A stretch of 64,000 bases of DNA from Candidatus Melainabacteria bacterium (GTDB taxonomy: Bacteria > Cyanobacteriota > Vampirovibrionia > Obscuribacterales > Obscuribacteraceae), in contig JACRFZ010000035.1 in assembly GCA_016212515.1 (NCBI GenBank), forward strand, positions 56,864-120,863. Direction: 5' to 3'. Position numbers and translations under genes: made by a program. The stretch's first letter is position 1, and every line of letters starts with the position of its first letter. Shown here in pieces: positions 33,626 through 42,650 of this stretch. A model generated the notes under the pieces. That model saw only the letters and a list, made by a program, of their open reading frames with translations. It was not told the origin of the DNA and did no database searches.

Positions 33626-34294
33626 ATGAGCCCAGGCGCCAAGCTTTCTTACAGCCGCATCATCGACATCTCTCAGCCGATCACTGCGCACACCGCCTGT
33701 TTTCCCGGCGATACTCCCTTCTCCAAGTCGGTGACTTTGACCTACGAAGATTCACAGGTTATCAATCTCACAGCCTTGACCATGAGCCCACACGTAGGCA
33801 GCCATGCCGATGCGCCTGTGCATATCAAAGGCAGCTTTAAGGACATTGAGACGGTAAGAGCCGGCAGCCTCGATCTCTCAGCCTTCCTGGGAGAAGTTTA
33901 TGTAATCGATATCTCCGACACAAGAGAGGCCATAGACAAGCAAGTGAAGGACCGCCTTTTGTCGCTGGCCGGCAAGTTCGAACGGGTGCTTTTCAAAACG
34001 CTCAAGCACATTGACTTCGACACCTTTGCCGAAAGTTACTCTTACTTGAGTACCGACTGTGCCACCACCCTTGGTGAGAACGGTTTTCGTCTGGTCGGTC
34101 TTGATACGCCCTCGGTAGATCACATCAAGGCGAAAGAGCTTAGCACCCACCATGTGCTCGATCGCTTTGGACTTGTCTGGCTGGAGAATCTGGATCTCAC
34201 CCAGGTGGAAGAGGGTGCCTATCAACTGATTGCCCTACCCTTGAAGTTTATGGAGCTGGAAGCCTCACCTTTGCGAGCGGTTCTACTTAAATAG
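33626..34294 (+). CDS. Cyclase family protein, probable kynurenine formamidase
   Basis: A 222-residue metal-dependent hydrolase of the cyclase/KynB family. The zinc motif is SPHVGSHADAPVHI (HxGxHxDxPxH), and the C-terminal GLDTPSVDHI... HHVLDRFGLVWLENLDL segment is close to arylformamidases, which convert N-formylkynurenine to kynurenine. Assignment as kynB is supported by the nearby ALDH and RidA genes but other cyclase substrates remain possible. It is translationally close to the asparaginase gene upstream and is followed by the BtpA gene after 15 bases. Confidence 0.82.
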   Translation: MSPGAKLSYSRIIDISQPITAHTACFPGDTPFSKSVTLTYEDSQVINLTALTMSPHVGSHADAPVHIKGSFKDIETVRAGSLDLSAFLGEVYVIDISDTREAIDKQVKDRLLSLAGKFERVLFKTLKHIDFDTFAESYSYLSTDCATTLGENGFRLVGLDTPSVDHIKAKELSTHHVLDRFGLVWLENLDLTQVEEGAYQLIALPLKFMELEASPLRAVLLK

Positions 34295-34309
34295 GATGAA
34301 ATAAAACTC

Positions 34310-35095
34310 TTGGATAAGAAAGCCCCTGCCCTGATTGGCGTAATACATGTACCGGCTCTGCCGGGTGCCGCCGACTACGGCTCCATGCAAGACATCATCA
34401 AACGCTCGCTGAAAGATGCGGAAAGCTATTTAAAAGGCGGCGCAGATGCACTCTTGCTCGAAAACATGCATGACGTGCCTTACTTGCGGGGATATGTAGA
34501 ATCAGAAACCGTAGCGGCCATGTCGGCGGTAGCCTACGCCGTGCGGCAGAAATTCAGAGTGGAAACCGGGGTGCAACTGCTGGCAGCCGCCAATCTGGAA
34601 GCCCTGGCCGTAGCTGTGGCAGCCGATCTTGATTTCATTCGCGTGGAAGGTTTCGTCTTTGCCCATGTGGGTGATGAGGGTCTGCACCAGGCGTCCGCTC
34701 CTTCCTTGATTCGCAAGCGCGCCGCCCTGGCCGCCAAGAATATAAAAATCTATGCCGACATTAAGAAGAAACATTCTTCCCATGCCATCACAAGCGACCT
34801 CAGCCTGACAGAAACAGCTCATGCCGCGGAGTTCTTTCAGGCCGACGGCATTATCGTCACGGGACTGCGCACCGGTGCCGCACCACCGGCAGAGGCGGTA
34901 CAAGAAGCGGCCGCAGCCGTAAAGATTCCGGTTCTAATTGGTTCCGGCGTCACACCGCAAAACATGGCGCTCTATAGAAACGCCGACGCCGTCATCGTCG
35001 GTAGCTATGCCAAGTACAACGGCAACTGGAGAGAAGCCGTCGACCCGGAAAGGGTGAAAGAACTCTCCGCCGCCATCAGAGCAACTCTAAAATGA
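34310..35095 (+). CDS. BtpA family protein (TIM-barrel)
   Basis: A 261-residue member of the BtpA/SgcQ family. In cyanobacteria BtpA affects photosystem I stability, but the family is broad, its fold is a TIM barrel, and it occurs in non-photosynthetic organisms. Visible features are IGVIHVPALPGAADYG, the GGADALLLENMHD strand, VETGVQLLAAAN, and the phosphate-type loop VLIGSGVTPQN. The start seems to be TTG at 34310. It overlaps the next TPR gene by 4 bases (ATGA). With no photosystem genes around, a metabolic role in the neighbouring pathway is more likely. Confidence 0.87.
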   Translation: MDKKAPALIGVIHVPALPGAADYGSMQDIIKRSLKDAESYLKGGADALLLENMHDVPYLRGYVESETVAAMSAVAYAVRQKFRVETGVQLLAAANLEALAVAVAADLDFIRVEGFVFAHVGDEGLHQASAPSLIRKRAALAAKNIKIYADIKKKHSSHAITSDLSLTETAHAAEFFQADGIIVTGLRTGAAPPAEAVQEAAAAVKIPVLIGSGVTPQNMALYRNADAVIVGSYAKYNGNWREAVDPERVKELSAAIRATLK

Positions 35096-35787
35096 GAACT
35101 GCCGTACTTCTTGCAGCCTGGCTCTGTACCTGCCTGGTCTCGGCTAGGGCCGGGGAAAAGAGTGCTATGGAGCAGGCCGTCAATGAATACAAAAGTGGGC
35201 TTTTCATGCGCGCCAGAAACAGACTGGAAGGTATTCTCAAGAAAGCGCCGCAAGATGCCGGCGCACACTACCTACTGGCTTGCATCTTAGTAAAACAGAA
35301 ACATAATGATCTGGCCCGGGCACACTTTAAATACTGCCTGCAGATTTGCCCGAAAGAGAAAAATAGAGAACTCTTTGAGAAGGCCAACGCCGCTATCAGA
35401 GAGTTGGATAAGTCGGCGACAGTTGCCTTACCTTCTCCGGGCCTAAGGCCCGAGCCAGAGCAAGAAGACCACAGACCGGCCCTGGAAGCGGAAGGTGTCA
35501 GACTGAGAGGTGAAGCGGAAGGGCAAATAGCGGTCAAGAAGAAAATTCTCAGCGACAAAATTGCCGACTTGCTTGAGCAAGAGAAGCAAGCCCTGGCACC
35601 GCTTGCTCCCGTAAGAAGAAGGCATGGCGGTCGCTATGTAGACCAGGAAGCAGTGGACTCAATCAAAAAAGACTACAGTGAAAGACGCCGCGCTCTGGAA
35701 TTGCAGTTCGAGAAGGATGCGAATCTTATCAGGCAGTCCTTCGAAAGGCGCCTGCAAGGCTATGAAGAGGCACTCAAGGCTAAATAG
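35092..35787 (+). CDS. Secreted TPR and coiled-coil protein
   Basis: A 231-residue protein with a short signal peptide (1-20, ending SARAG), two TPR units (about 24-105, with the pattern YKSGLFMRARNRLEGILKKA), and a charged coiled coil (about 135-230). The layout and the coiled-coil motif (DSIKKDYSERRRALELQFEK) resemble the protein at 25190-26215, so the two belong to one paralogous family. Its start overlaps the BtpA stop, and its own stop directly abuts the convergent kinase stop. Function unknown. Confidence 0.78.
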   Translation: MRTAVLLAAWLCTCLVSARAGEKSAMEQAVNEYKSGLFMRARNRLEGILKKAPQDAGAHYLLACILVKQKHNDLARAHFKYCLQICPKEKNRELFEKANAAIRELDKSATVALPSPGLRPEPEQEDHRPALEAEGVRLRGEAEGQIAVKKKILSDKIADLLEQEKQALAPLAPVRRRHGGRYVDQEAVDSIKKDYSERRRALELQFEKDANLIRQSFERRLQGYEEALKAK

Positions 35788-37305
35788 TTAGAAGCTCTTG
35801 CGCCGGGCCAGATCTTTAAAGCGATCAACGGTACCGCCACCACCACTGGAGGCAGCAGCAGCACCGCTTGAACTGCCGGAAGAGGCTATGGCCGGTTTGG
35901 GTTTGCGCACCTTCTTAATCGGCTTGACCGTGGTACGCACGGCAGCCGTCTTCACATCCGGTTTACCGACATTAGCCGGCGGAGTCGTAACAGCAGCAAC
36001 AGGGGCAGGCTTGACCGGCGGGCTTGGCACTACCGGCGGTGCAACGACCGGGGCAGCAACGCTAGCAGTGGGCGCTGTGGTCTTGGGCGGCGGCATCGTT
36101 GGCACAGTAGTGGTGGTGGTGGCGGTGTTCACAGGCGGTCTGACCGTTGGTGCAACCGCAGTGTCTTTCTTACCAAGCATCATGAAACCGCCCACGCCGA
36201 TAACCAAGAGTACCAGGGCGGCCACGGCGCCTAAGACGAGAGGCGAGATTTTACGCTCTTTCTTTTCTTCTCCCTCTCCCGGCATGGATGGAAAGTCGGT
36301 GCGGAGCACCTGGCTCTTGCCGGGCTTGGGAATAGCAGTGTCAAGATCACGGCAAAGCTCGGCCATACTCTGGTGACGGTTGGCGGGATCCTTGGCCATG
36401 GCCTTCCAGATTACCGCTTCCAGGCGCTCCGGTATGTAGAGGTCCGGGCGAATTTCCGTAAAGCGGGGCGGCATGTCGGTAATGTGCTTACTCATGGTTT
36501 CAACCATGGTCTTACCAATCAAAGGCAGCCGACCGGTAAGCGTCTCATAAATGACAATGCCCATTGAATAGATATCGGATCTGACGTCCAGTTCCAGCCC
36601 CTGACACTGCTCGGGGCTCATATAAACAGGGCTGCCGCATACCTCGCCCATCTGGGTGAGGCGCTGCTGTTCACCGCCAGCACCGATAAGCTGCGCCACA
36701 CCGAAGTCGACTATCTTGACGAAGTCTTTTTCGTCCTCATATTCGATGAGCATGATATTGCTGGGCTTCAAGTCACGGTGGATAACACCGGCCCGGTGAG
36801 CATGATCGAGAGCGTCAGTGGCCTGGGTGAGAATCTTGATGCTGCGTTCCACCGAAACCTGTCCATCTTGTTTAATCAGGTCGGCCAGGGAGATGCCCTG
36901 TAGATAATCCATGACGATGAAAGGCTGTCCGGACTGGGGTGTGATCCCGAAGTCGTAGACAGTGATCACATGCGGATGATTCATCCGGCAGGAGGCTTTG
37001 CCTTCCCGCAAGAAGCGTTGCACCGACTGGGAATCGGCAATATGTTGAGACTGCAACATCTTGATGGCCACGGTGCGCTCCATCAAGACCTGGCGTCCTT
37101 TATAGACGACACCCATGCCGCCGTGACCGATAACATCGATAATGTCGTACTTACCCATCAAGCAAGTACCAATCATCGGATCTCTGGCCAGAGCGACAAG
37201 AGCTGCCCCGTCGTGGGGGCAGGCTTTGACGACGCCTGTGAACTGTCTGTTGCATTCCAGGCAGATCTTTTGATCTAAACCATCATGAAGATTTCCGGCG
37301 TGCAC
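35788..37305 (-). CDS. Membrane Ser/Thr protein kinase with N-terminal zinc ribbon
   Basis: A 505-residue Hanks-type kinase. The N-terminus carries a Cys cluster (C15, C18, C29 with H31) like a small zinc ribbon. The kinase domain spans about 52-320: glycine loop GHGGMG (60-65), Lys82, HRDLKPSN with catalytic D178, DFG (200-202), and the activation segment GSPVYMSPEQ. A membrane helix lies at about 350-372, followed by about 130 residues rich in Pro, Thr, Val and Ala, then a basic C-terminal end, all probably periplasmic. The start is GTG at 37305 with AAGGGA 4 bases upstream. No phosphatase is nearby. Confidence 0.92.
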   Translation of the reverse strand: MHAGNLHDGLDQKICLECNRQFTGVVKACPHDGAALVALARDPMIGTCLMGKYDIIDVIGHGGMGVVYKGRQVLMERTVAIKMLQSQHIADSQSVQRFLREGKASCRMNHPHVITVYDFGITPQSGQPFIVMDYLQGISLADLIKQDGQVSVERSIKILTQATDALDHAHRAGVIHRDLKPSNIMLIEYEDEKDFVKIVDFGVAQLIGAGGEQQRLTQMGEVCGSPVYMSPEQCQGLELDVRSDIYSMGIVIYETLTGRLPLIGKTMVETMSKHITDMPPRFTEIRPDLYIPERLEAVIWKAMAKDPANRHQSMAELCRDLDTAIPKPGKSQVLRTDFPSMPGEGEEKKERKISPLVLGAVAALVLLVIGVGGFMMLGKKDTAVAPTVRPPVNTATTTTTVPTMPPPKTTAPTASVAAPVVAPPVVPSPPVKPAPVAAVTTPPANVGKPDVKTAAVRTTVKPIKKVRKPKPAIASSGSSSGAAAASSGGGGTVDRFKDLARRKSF

Positions 37306-37452
37306 TTGATCCCTTCGATTTACTTGCTAGAAGTTGACTGACTAAAATTGTATTGTGGAATTTACGCCAATTTGAGTTTCGGGGGAGAAAAGGCGGCGTT
37401 ATTTGGAAAAGCCCACCTTAACTCATACTAATGTACCCCATACTATCTCTAT

Positions 37453-38652
37453 CTAACCAATTTCGCCAACTGAAGAAAGCACCCCTGCCTCCACCCTGGT
37501 AATTTGAGCACCAACAAGCCAGTCCGGCCGGAAGCCATCCAGATGGGTAGTGGTAATTAATGTTTGCATGTCAGCCTTGACAAGCTCCATAAGCATTCCC
37601 TGCCTGGATAAATCCAACTCAGCCAGCACATCGTCCAGAAGAAGAAGCGGCGGCTCGCTTAAAGCTTCTTCCACGAGCTTCAATTCGGCCAGCTTGAGAG
37701 CCAGCACCAGAGAGCGTTGCTGCCCCTGGCTGGCGAAGGCATGGGCGGCAAAATCATTGATGGCAAAGACGATATCATCTCGATGAGGGCCGGTGAGTGT
37801 CTGCTTGCGCACCACTTCCTCGGCCCGCCGGTCCTTCAAATTTAAATAAATGCGCTTGGCCAGGTCCTCTTCTTTGATGGACAGGAGCTCGGCCAGACGC
37901 AGATTGGTATCTTCCTCCGCTTCTTCTTCTACATCTGTTTGCCGGCCCCTGACCCTGAACAGATATACGGCGGAAAGCCTCTCCTTCAGTCCTGAAACCC
38001 TGGTCAAATTAGCTTCCGCCTGGGGCAGGAGCTTCTCCAGAACGGCGGCACGCGCCTTCACCAGGCGAGCGCCCACCCGTGCCAGTTGTACATCCCAGAC
38101 TTTGATTTCTTCTTCATCCGGTGACTGTCCTCGTTCAAAACAAAGACGCAGAAGCTTGTTTCTTTGCTGCACTATCTTTTCGTACTTGCCTACCACTTCC
38201 GCAAAACCAGGTCGGAGCTTGACCAGCACCTGATCCAACCAGTCACGCCGCTCCTTTGGTCCGCCGCGTACCAGAGCCAAGTCGCGGGTGCTGAAGCTGA
38301 CGGCGGTCAGGCGACTCAAACCGCCCAGTTCGGAGCGGCTTACCTTCATGCCGTTCACCTTCAAGACCCTGCTCAGTCGGGGCTTCAAAGAGAGTATCAA
38401 GGAGACTGTCTCCTCGATGCCCTGGCATACATATGTGATTTCAATAAGGGTGCTCTCGGCGCCGGCGAGAATGAGATCTCGGTCGGAAGCAGCACGGCCG
38501 CTCTTGATATTGCAAAGTAGCTCGATGGCTTCCAGAAGATTGGTCTTTCCCTGAGCATTGTCGCCGATGAGCAGATTGCGCACCGGATGCAAGGAAAGAC
38601 TGGCATCCTGGTAGTTTCTGAAATTCTTGACAGTGAGCCTGGAAACAAACAC
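37453..38652 (-). CDS. recF: DNA replication and repair protein RecF
   Basis: A 399-residue ABC-type ATPase that loads RecA at single-strand gaps. The Walker A is IGDNAQGKTN (about 31-40), the N-terminal LTVKNFRNY is typical, and the signature and Walker B regions are SQGQQRSLVLALKLAE and LLLLDDVLAELD. Length fits the family (about 360-400), with a small insertion of acidic residues near 240 (DVEEEAEEDT). It lies 3 bases downstream of ribF in the same direction. The proximity of recF and gyrB recalls the classic replication gene cluster, though the two are separated here by ribF and are divergent. Confidence 0.95.
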   Translation of the reverse strand: MFVSRLTVKNFRNYQDASLSLHPVRNLLIGDNAQGKTNLLEAIELLCNIKSGRAASDRDLILAGAESTLIEITYVCQGIEETVSLILSLKPRLSRVLKVNGMKVSRSELGGLSRLTAVSFSTRDLALVRGGPKERRDWLDQVLVKLRPGFAEVVGKYEKIVQQRNKLLRLCFERGQSPDEEEIKVWDVQLARVGARLVKARAAVLEKLLPQAEANLTRVSGLKERLSAVYLFRVRGRQTDVEEEAEEDTNLRLAELLSIKEEDLAKRIYLNLKDRRAEEVVRKQTLTGPHRDDIVFAINDFAAHAFASQGQQRSLVLALKLAELKLVEEALSEPPLLLLDDVLAELDLSRQGMLMELVKADMQTLITTTHLDGFRPDWLVGAQITRVEAGVLSSVGEIG

Positions 38653-38655
38653 GGT

Positions 38656-39642
38656 CTAAATAAGACAGGGCAAGCTGTTCTTAGCCATACTGCAATCCTC
38701 GCCGATCTGGGCTTTGAGGGCATCAAGGTTGTCGAATTTGCGCTCATCACGCAAATGCTTGTGAAACTCGAGCTTCATCGGCTTGTCATAAAGATCGCCG
38801 TCGAAATCAAGCAGGTGGGCTTCCACGGTCAAAATCGGCTCCGTAGTGCCCATGGAAATTTTCAATTCGGGATTTTTAAAGGTAGGACGTACGCCTATGT
38901 TAATCACGCACAAACGTTTCTCACCGGGCTCATCAAGCACCTGGGCAAAACCGGCGTAAACACCGCAGGGGGGCACCAGTTGATTGAAAGCATGCTGCAC
39001 ATTGGCGGTGGGGAAGCCGAGAGTTCTGCCCCTCATATCGCCTCTAACAACCGTGCCTCTCAGACTGAACGGGCGGGAAAGCAAGCGGGCAGCCAGATCC
39101 AGGTTCTTGCCAATGACCAGATCGCGGATGCGGCTGCTGGACACCTCCAGACCATCGACATAAACCATGTCGGCGGCATGAACCACAAAATCTTTCTCTT
39201 TGCCTATGCGCTCAAGCAGCTTGGCATCACCTTCCCGGTCCCTACCGAAATGATGGTTATGCCCCACGGAAATCGACCTGGCACCCAGGCATTCCACCAG
39301 CATAGTTTCCACATACTCGCTGGGAGAAAGGCGGCAGAGCTCTTCCGAGAAGGTGAGCACCAGGGCAAAATCCACCCCCAGCTGGTCGAATAAACTCAAT
39401 CTTTCTTCAATCACCGATAGCAGGAGGGGCGCCTGGCCTCTGGTCAGGCCCCGGGGATGATCCTTAAAAGTAACCACGCCGGAGCGGGCCTTCAGCCTGG
39501 AAGCCTCACTGACAGCCCGGGATATCACCACCTGGTGACCAGGATGAACTCCGTCAAAAAATCCCAGAGCAATGGCTGAACGGTCTATCAATCCAGGCTG
39601 GGGCTCGTAGAAAACTTCCAAGATATCCTCGTAATACGTCAT
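38656..39642 (-). CDS. ribF: Bifunctional riboflavin kinase/FAD synthetase
   Basis: A 328-residue RibF. The N-terminal FAD synthetase domain has the nucleotidyltransferase motif GFFDGVHPGHQ (about 27-37) and VSSSRIRDLV. The C-terminal riboflavin kinase domain has the GRTLGFPTANV stretch (about 204-214), and the C-terminal end KLEFHKHLRDERKF is typical. It makes FMN and FAD. No FMN riboswitch was seen in front of it. It heads a two-gene leftward unit with recF and is divergent from gyrB. Confidence 0.95.
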   Translation of the reverse strand: MTYYEDILEVFYEPQPGLIDRSAIALGFFDGVHPGHQVVISRAVSEASRLKARSGVVTFKDHPRGLTRGQAPLLLSVIEERLSLFDQLGVDFALVLTFSEELCRLSPSEYVETMLVECLGARSISVGHNHHFGRDREGDAKLLERIGKEKDFVVHAADMVYVDGLEVSSSRIRDLVIGKNLDLAARLLSRPFSLRGTVVRGDMRGRTLGFPTANVQHAFNQLVPPCGVYAGFAQVLDEPGEKRLCVINIGVRPTFKNPELKISMGTTEPILTVEAHLLDFDGDLYDKPMKLEFHKHLRDERKFDNLDALKAQIGEDCSMAKNSLPCLI

Positions 39643-39761
39643 GGGGGAAAGCTCCCCTTGGTCTTTACAAATTCAAAGGGCGGCCCTCTGAATCATAACT
39701 GGGATTTTAGCCCCTAACCCCCCTTCTCGTCACTGTAAAAACGGCGTGAGATAGGCTTCTG

Positions 39762-39770
39762 TGCTAAAAT
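39762..39770 (+). promoter_or_regulatory. Possible extended -10 promoter element for gyrB
   Basis: TGCTAAAAT resembles the extended -10 form TGnTATAAT. It lies about 155 bases before the gyrB ATG in the divergent ribF/gyrB gap. There is no good -35 at the right distance, which is tolerated in extended -10 promoters. The leader also holds a small inverted repeat, GGATAT/ATATCC, around 39823-39841. Position and consensus only; no experimental support. Confidence 0.3.
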
Positions 39771-39923
39771 TTGCCTGTTAAGAGGAGTCCTATCTAACAG
39801 GGACTAAAATTACCTCCACGGCGGATATTCAGAAGATATCCCCCGGCGGGCATTTTCCCTGTCAGGACAAATTTAGCCTTAGCTTAAACACAGTTACATT
39901 TCAGGTTTACGGGATCTCGATAA

Positions 39924-42008
39924 ATGGCGAAGAAAGATCAGGGGACAGTGGCATCTTTGGAAGAACAAGAAAACAATCCAGACGGGAAGCCAGCCGAACT
40001 GGAGACAAATGAAACGGATAATTCCGTACAGGGCAGCTACGATGCCTCCTCTATCGATGTCCTTGAGGGACTGGAAGCCGTCAGAGTCAGACCCGGAATG
40101 TACATCGGTACAACCGGTCCCAGAGGTCTGCATCACATGGTCTGGGAAATCGTCGACAACGCTGTTGACGAAGCCCTGGCCGGGCATTGCACCCGCATCG
40201 AAGTGACAGTCAATGCCGATGAATCCTGCACCGTTCTTGACAATGGTCGAGGCATCCCCACCGATATCGTGGAAAAGACAGGCAAGAGCGCCGTTGAAAC
40301 GGTATTCACCGTGCTGCACGCCGGCGGCAAGTTCGGCGGCGGCGGCTACAAAGTGTCCGGCGGTCTGCACGGCGTCGGCGCCTCAGTAGTGAACGCTCTT
40401 TCGGAGCGCCTGCAAGTAGAAGTATTCAGAAACGGCCGGGTGCACGAGCAGGTTTATTTGCGTGGTGTCGCCGATGGTGACCTGAAAGTGCTGGGCGAGA
40501 CCGACAGCAAAGGAACCAAGGTCACGTTCTGGCCTGACGATGAAATCTTCCATGACTTCAACGAAGACAACGAACGCCTGAAGATTTACTTCGAATGGGA
40601 CGTTCTAGCAACTCGTCTGAGGGAAATGGCCTTCCTTAACAAAGGACTCTGTATAGTCTTGACCGATAACCGTCCCGGCAAGGGCGACGGTAAAACCGAA
40701 ACCTATCACTATGCAGGTGGTATAGCCAGCTATGTAGAATACCTGAACGAGACCCGGGACGTACTCCACAAGCCGCCAATTTACTTCGAGCAAAAGGCCG
40801 ATGAAGTAACGGTGGAATGTTCACTACAATGGACCGCCCAGTATTCGGAATCCGTATATAGCTTCGTCAACAACATCAACACCCATGACGGCGGCACACA
40901 CCTGACCGGCTTCAGAAACGCTCTCACCCGCATCATCAATGACTATGCCAGGAAGAACAATCTCCTGAAAGAGAATGACTCCAACTTCACCGGCGATGAC
41001 GTAAGAGAAGGTCTCACAGCCATAGTCTCGGTGAAAGTGCCGGATCCTCAGTTTGAAGGACAGACGAAAGAGCGCCTCGGCAACAGAGAAGTTCAGGGTG
41101 TAGTGCAGGGCGTCACCGCCGAGCGACTATCCGACTGGCTCGAGCTCAATCCCAAACAGTCGAAAGACATTATCAATAAGGTCCTGCAATCCAAAAATGC
41201 CCGGGAAGCAGCACAGAAAGCCAAACAAAACGTACGCCGGCAATCGGCGCTCTCCGGCGGCGGTCTGCCTGGCAAACTAGCCGATTGTTCCGACAAAGAT
41301 CCGGAAAAATGCGAAGTCTATCTGGTGGAAGGAGACTCCGCCGGCGGCTCTGCTAAGCAAGGACGGGATAGAAGTTTCCAGGCGATTCTGCCTCTAAGAG
41401 GTAAGATCCTCAACGTGGAGAGGGTGCAGCCCAGCCGTATCTACGACAATGCCGAAGTGCAGGCCATGATCCAGGCCATCGGACTGGTGGTGAAGGAAGG
41501 CGAAGAAGAGGGCGGCGGCAAAACTGCCGGACTGTTGCGCCCCAATGCTGAAAATCTGGATATGAGCAAACTGCGCTATCACAAGATTATCATCATGACC
41601 GACGCCGACGTGGACGGCAGCCACATTCGCACCCTACTGCTCACCTTCTTCTTCCGCTATGCCAGACCGCTGGTGGAGAAAGGCTATGTATACATCGCCC
41701 AGCCGCCCCTCTACAAAGTGGAAAAAGGCAAACGGGTGGAGTACTGCTATAACGAGCATAAACTGGAAGCCCTCCTGGCTGAAATGGGTGATAAAGCTAC
41801 AGTTCAGCGCTTTAAAGGACTGGGTGAAATGATGCCCCAGCAACTCTGGGATACAACCATGAATCCAGCCACCCGCACCTTGAAGCGCGTCAACGTGGCC
41901 GACGCCTCCGAAGCTGATCACTGGTTCGACCTGCTCATGGGTGAAGTGGTAGGACCGCGCCGCCAGTACATTGAGGAAAATGCTCACAGAAGCACCCTCG
42001 ACGTTTAA
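39924..42008 (+). CDS. gyrB: DNA gyrase subunit B
   Basis: A 694-residue GyrB, the ATPase subunit of the enzyme that introduces negative supercoils. It has a charged N-terminal tail of about 37 residues. The ATP site follows with LEAVRVRPGMYIG, EIVDNAVDEALAG and the DNGRGIPTD motif, then GLHGVGASVVNALS. The TOPRIM domain holds YLVEGDSAGGSAKQGRDR and DADVDGSHIRTLL. No Gram-negative type insertion is present, so the length fits the shorter 640-residue class plus its N-terminal tail. gyrA is not in the window. Confidence 0.97.
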   Translation: MAKKDQGTVASLEEQENNPDGKPAELETNETDNSVQGSYDASSIDVLEGLEAVRVRPGMYIGTTGPRGLHHMVWEIVDNAVDEALAGHCTRIEVTVNADESCTVLDNGRGIPTDIVEKTGKSAVETVFTVLHAGGKFGGGGYKVSGGLHGVGASVVNALSERLQVEVFRNGRVHEQVYLRGVADGDLKVLGETDSKGTKVTFWPDDEIFHDFNEDNERLKIYFEWDVLATRLREMAFLNKGLCIVLTDNRPGKGDGKTETYHYAGGIASYVEYLNETRDVLHKPPIYFEQKADEVTVECSLQWTAQYSESVYSFVNNINTHDGGTHLTGFRNALTRIINDYARKNNLLKENDSNFTGDDVREGLTAIVSVKVPDPQFEGQTKERLGNREVQGVVQGVTAERLSDWLELNPKQSKDIINKVLQSKNAREAAQKAKQNVRRQSALSGGGLPGKLADCSDKDPEKCEVYLVEGDSAGGSAKQGRDRSFQAILPLRGKILNVERVQPSRIYDNAEVQAMIQAIGLVVKEGEEEGGGKTAGLLRPNAENLDMSKLRYHKIIIMTDADVDGSHIRTLLLTFFFRYARPLVEKGYVYIAQPPLYKVEKGKRVEYCYNEHKLEALLAEMGDKATVQRFKGLGEMMPQQLWDTTMNPATRTLKRVNVADASEADHWFDLLMGEVVGPRRQYIEENAHRSTLDV

Positions 42009-42012
42009 GAGC

Positions 42013-42645
42013 ATGCCCAAAAGCCAAACGGTAAACGTAGCCAATATCATCACAGTATCGAGGGTGGTGCTGGCACTGGGCACTCTCGCCTTGCTCTTTT
42101 TCAAGACGAGCGACGATACCCTGCTCTGGACTGCTTTTGTTCTGACCGTACTGGTTATTTGGGCCGACGGCTTGGACGGCTATTTTGCCCGCAAGCTCAA
42201 TCAATCATCCAAATTCGGGGCCATTCTGGACATTGCCGGAGACCGTTGCGTGGAGATGGCTTACTGGATAGTCTTTGCCACCCTGGGCTGGATTCCGGTC
42301 TGGGTGCCGCTTCTCTACCTGGTAAGGGGAACTTTTGTAGACGCAGTGCGCAGCCAGGCCAGTGAACAGGGTTACACCGCCTTTGGTGCCAAAACCATGA
42401 TGCAGTCCGGTCTGGGAAAATTTCTAGTGGCTTCGAACTTCAGCCGCTTCACCTATGCGGTAGTAAAAGCCCTGGCTTTTTGTATGGTCATAGCCGCCCA
42501 GACAAAGGCGCTCCACCAGGAGCTTTATATCGGTCTGGCCAACTGGCTCGTCTATGTTTCGGCTGCCTTCTGCCTGGTGCGGGGCTTACCGGTGCTCTTC
42601 GAATGCGGGCATTTGTTTAGGTCTGGCAGCGACCCCAGAGATTAG
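42013..42645 (+). CDS. CDP-alcohol phosphatidyltransferase family membrane protein
   Basis: A 210-residue multi-span protein. The signature D-x2-D-G-x2-A-R-x8-G-x3-D-x3-D is complete around DGLDGYFARKL... FGAILDIAGDR (about 54-80). Members join a CDP-linked lipid to an alcohol; phosphatidylglycerophosphate synthase is the commonest, but the substrate cannot be assigned. The ATG at 42013 lies 4 bases after the gyrB stop; a longer frame from 41971 would overlap gyrB. Probably cotranscribed with gyrB. Confidence 0.85.
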   Translation: MPKSQTVNVANIITVSRVVLALGTLALLFFKTSDDTLLWTAFVLTVLVIWADGLDGYFARKLNQSSKFGAILDIAGDRCVEMAYWIVFATLGWIPVWVPLLYLVRGTFVDAVRSQASEQGYTAFGAKTMMQSGLGKFLVASNFSRFTYAVVKALAFCMVIAAQTKALHQELYIGLANWLVYVSAAFCLVRGLPVLFECGHLFRSGSDPRD

Positions 42646-42650
42646 TTGCC

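Noticed and set aside
39643..39923. Replication origin near gyrB and recF
   Set aside because: No DnaA boxes (TTATNCACA) or AT-rich unwinding element were found in the gap, and dnaA and dnaN are absent.
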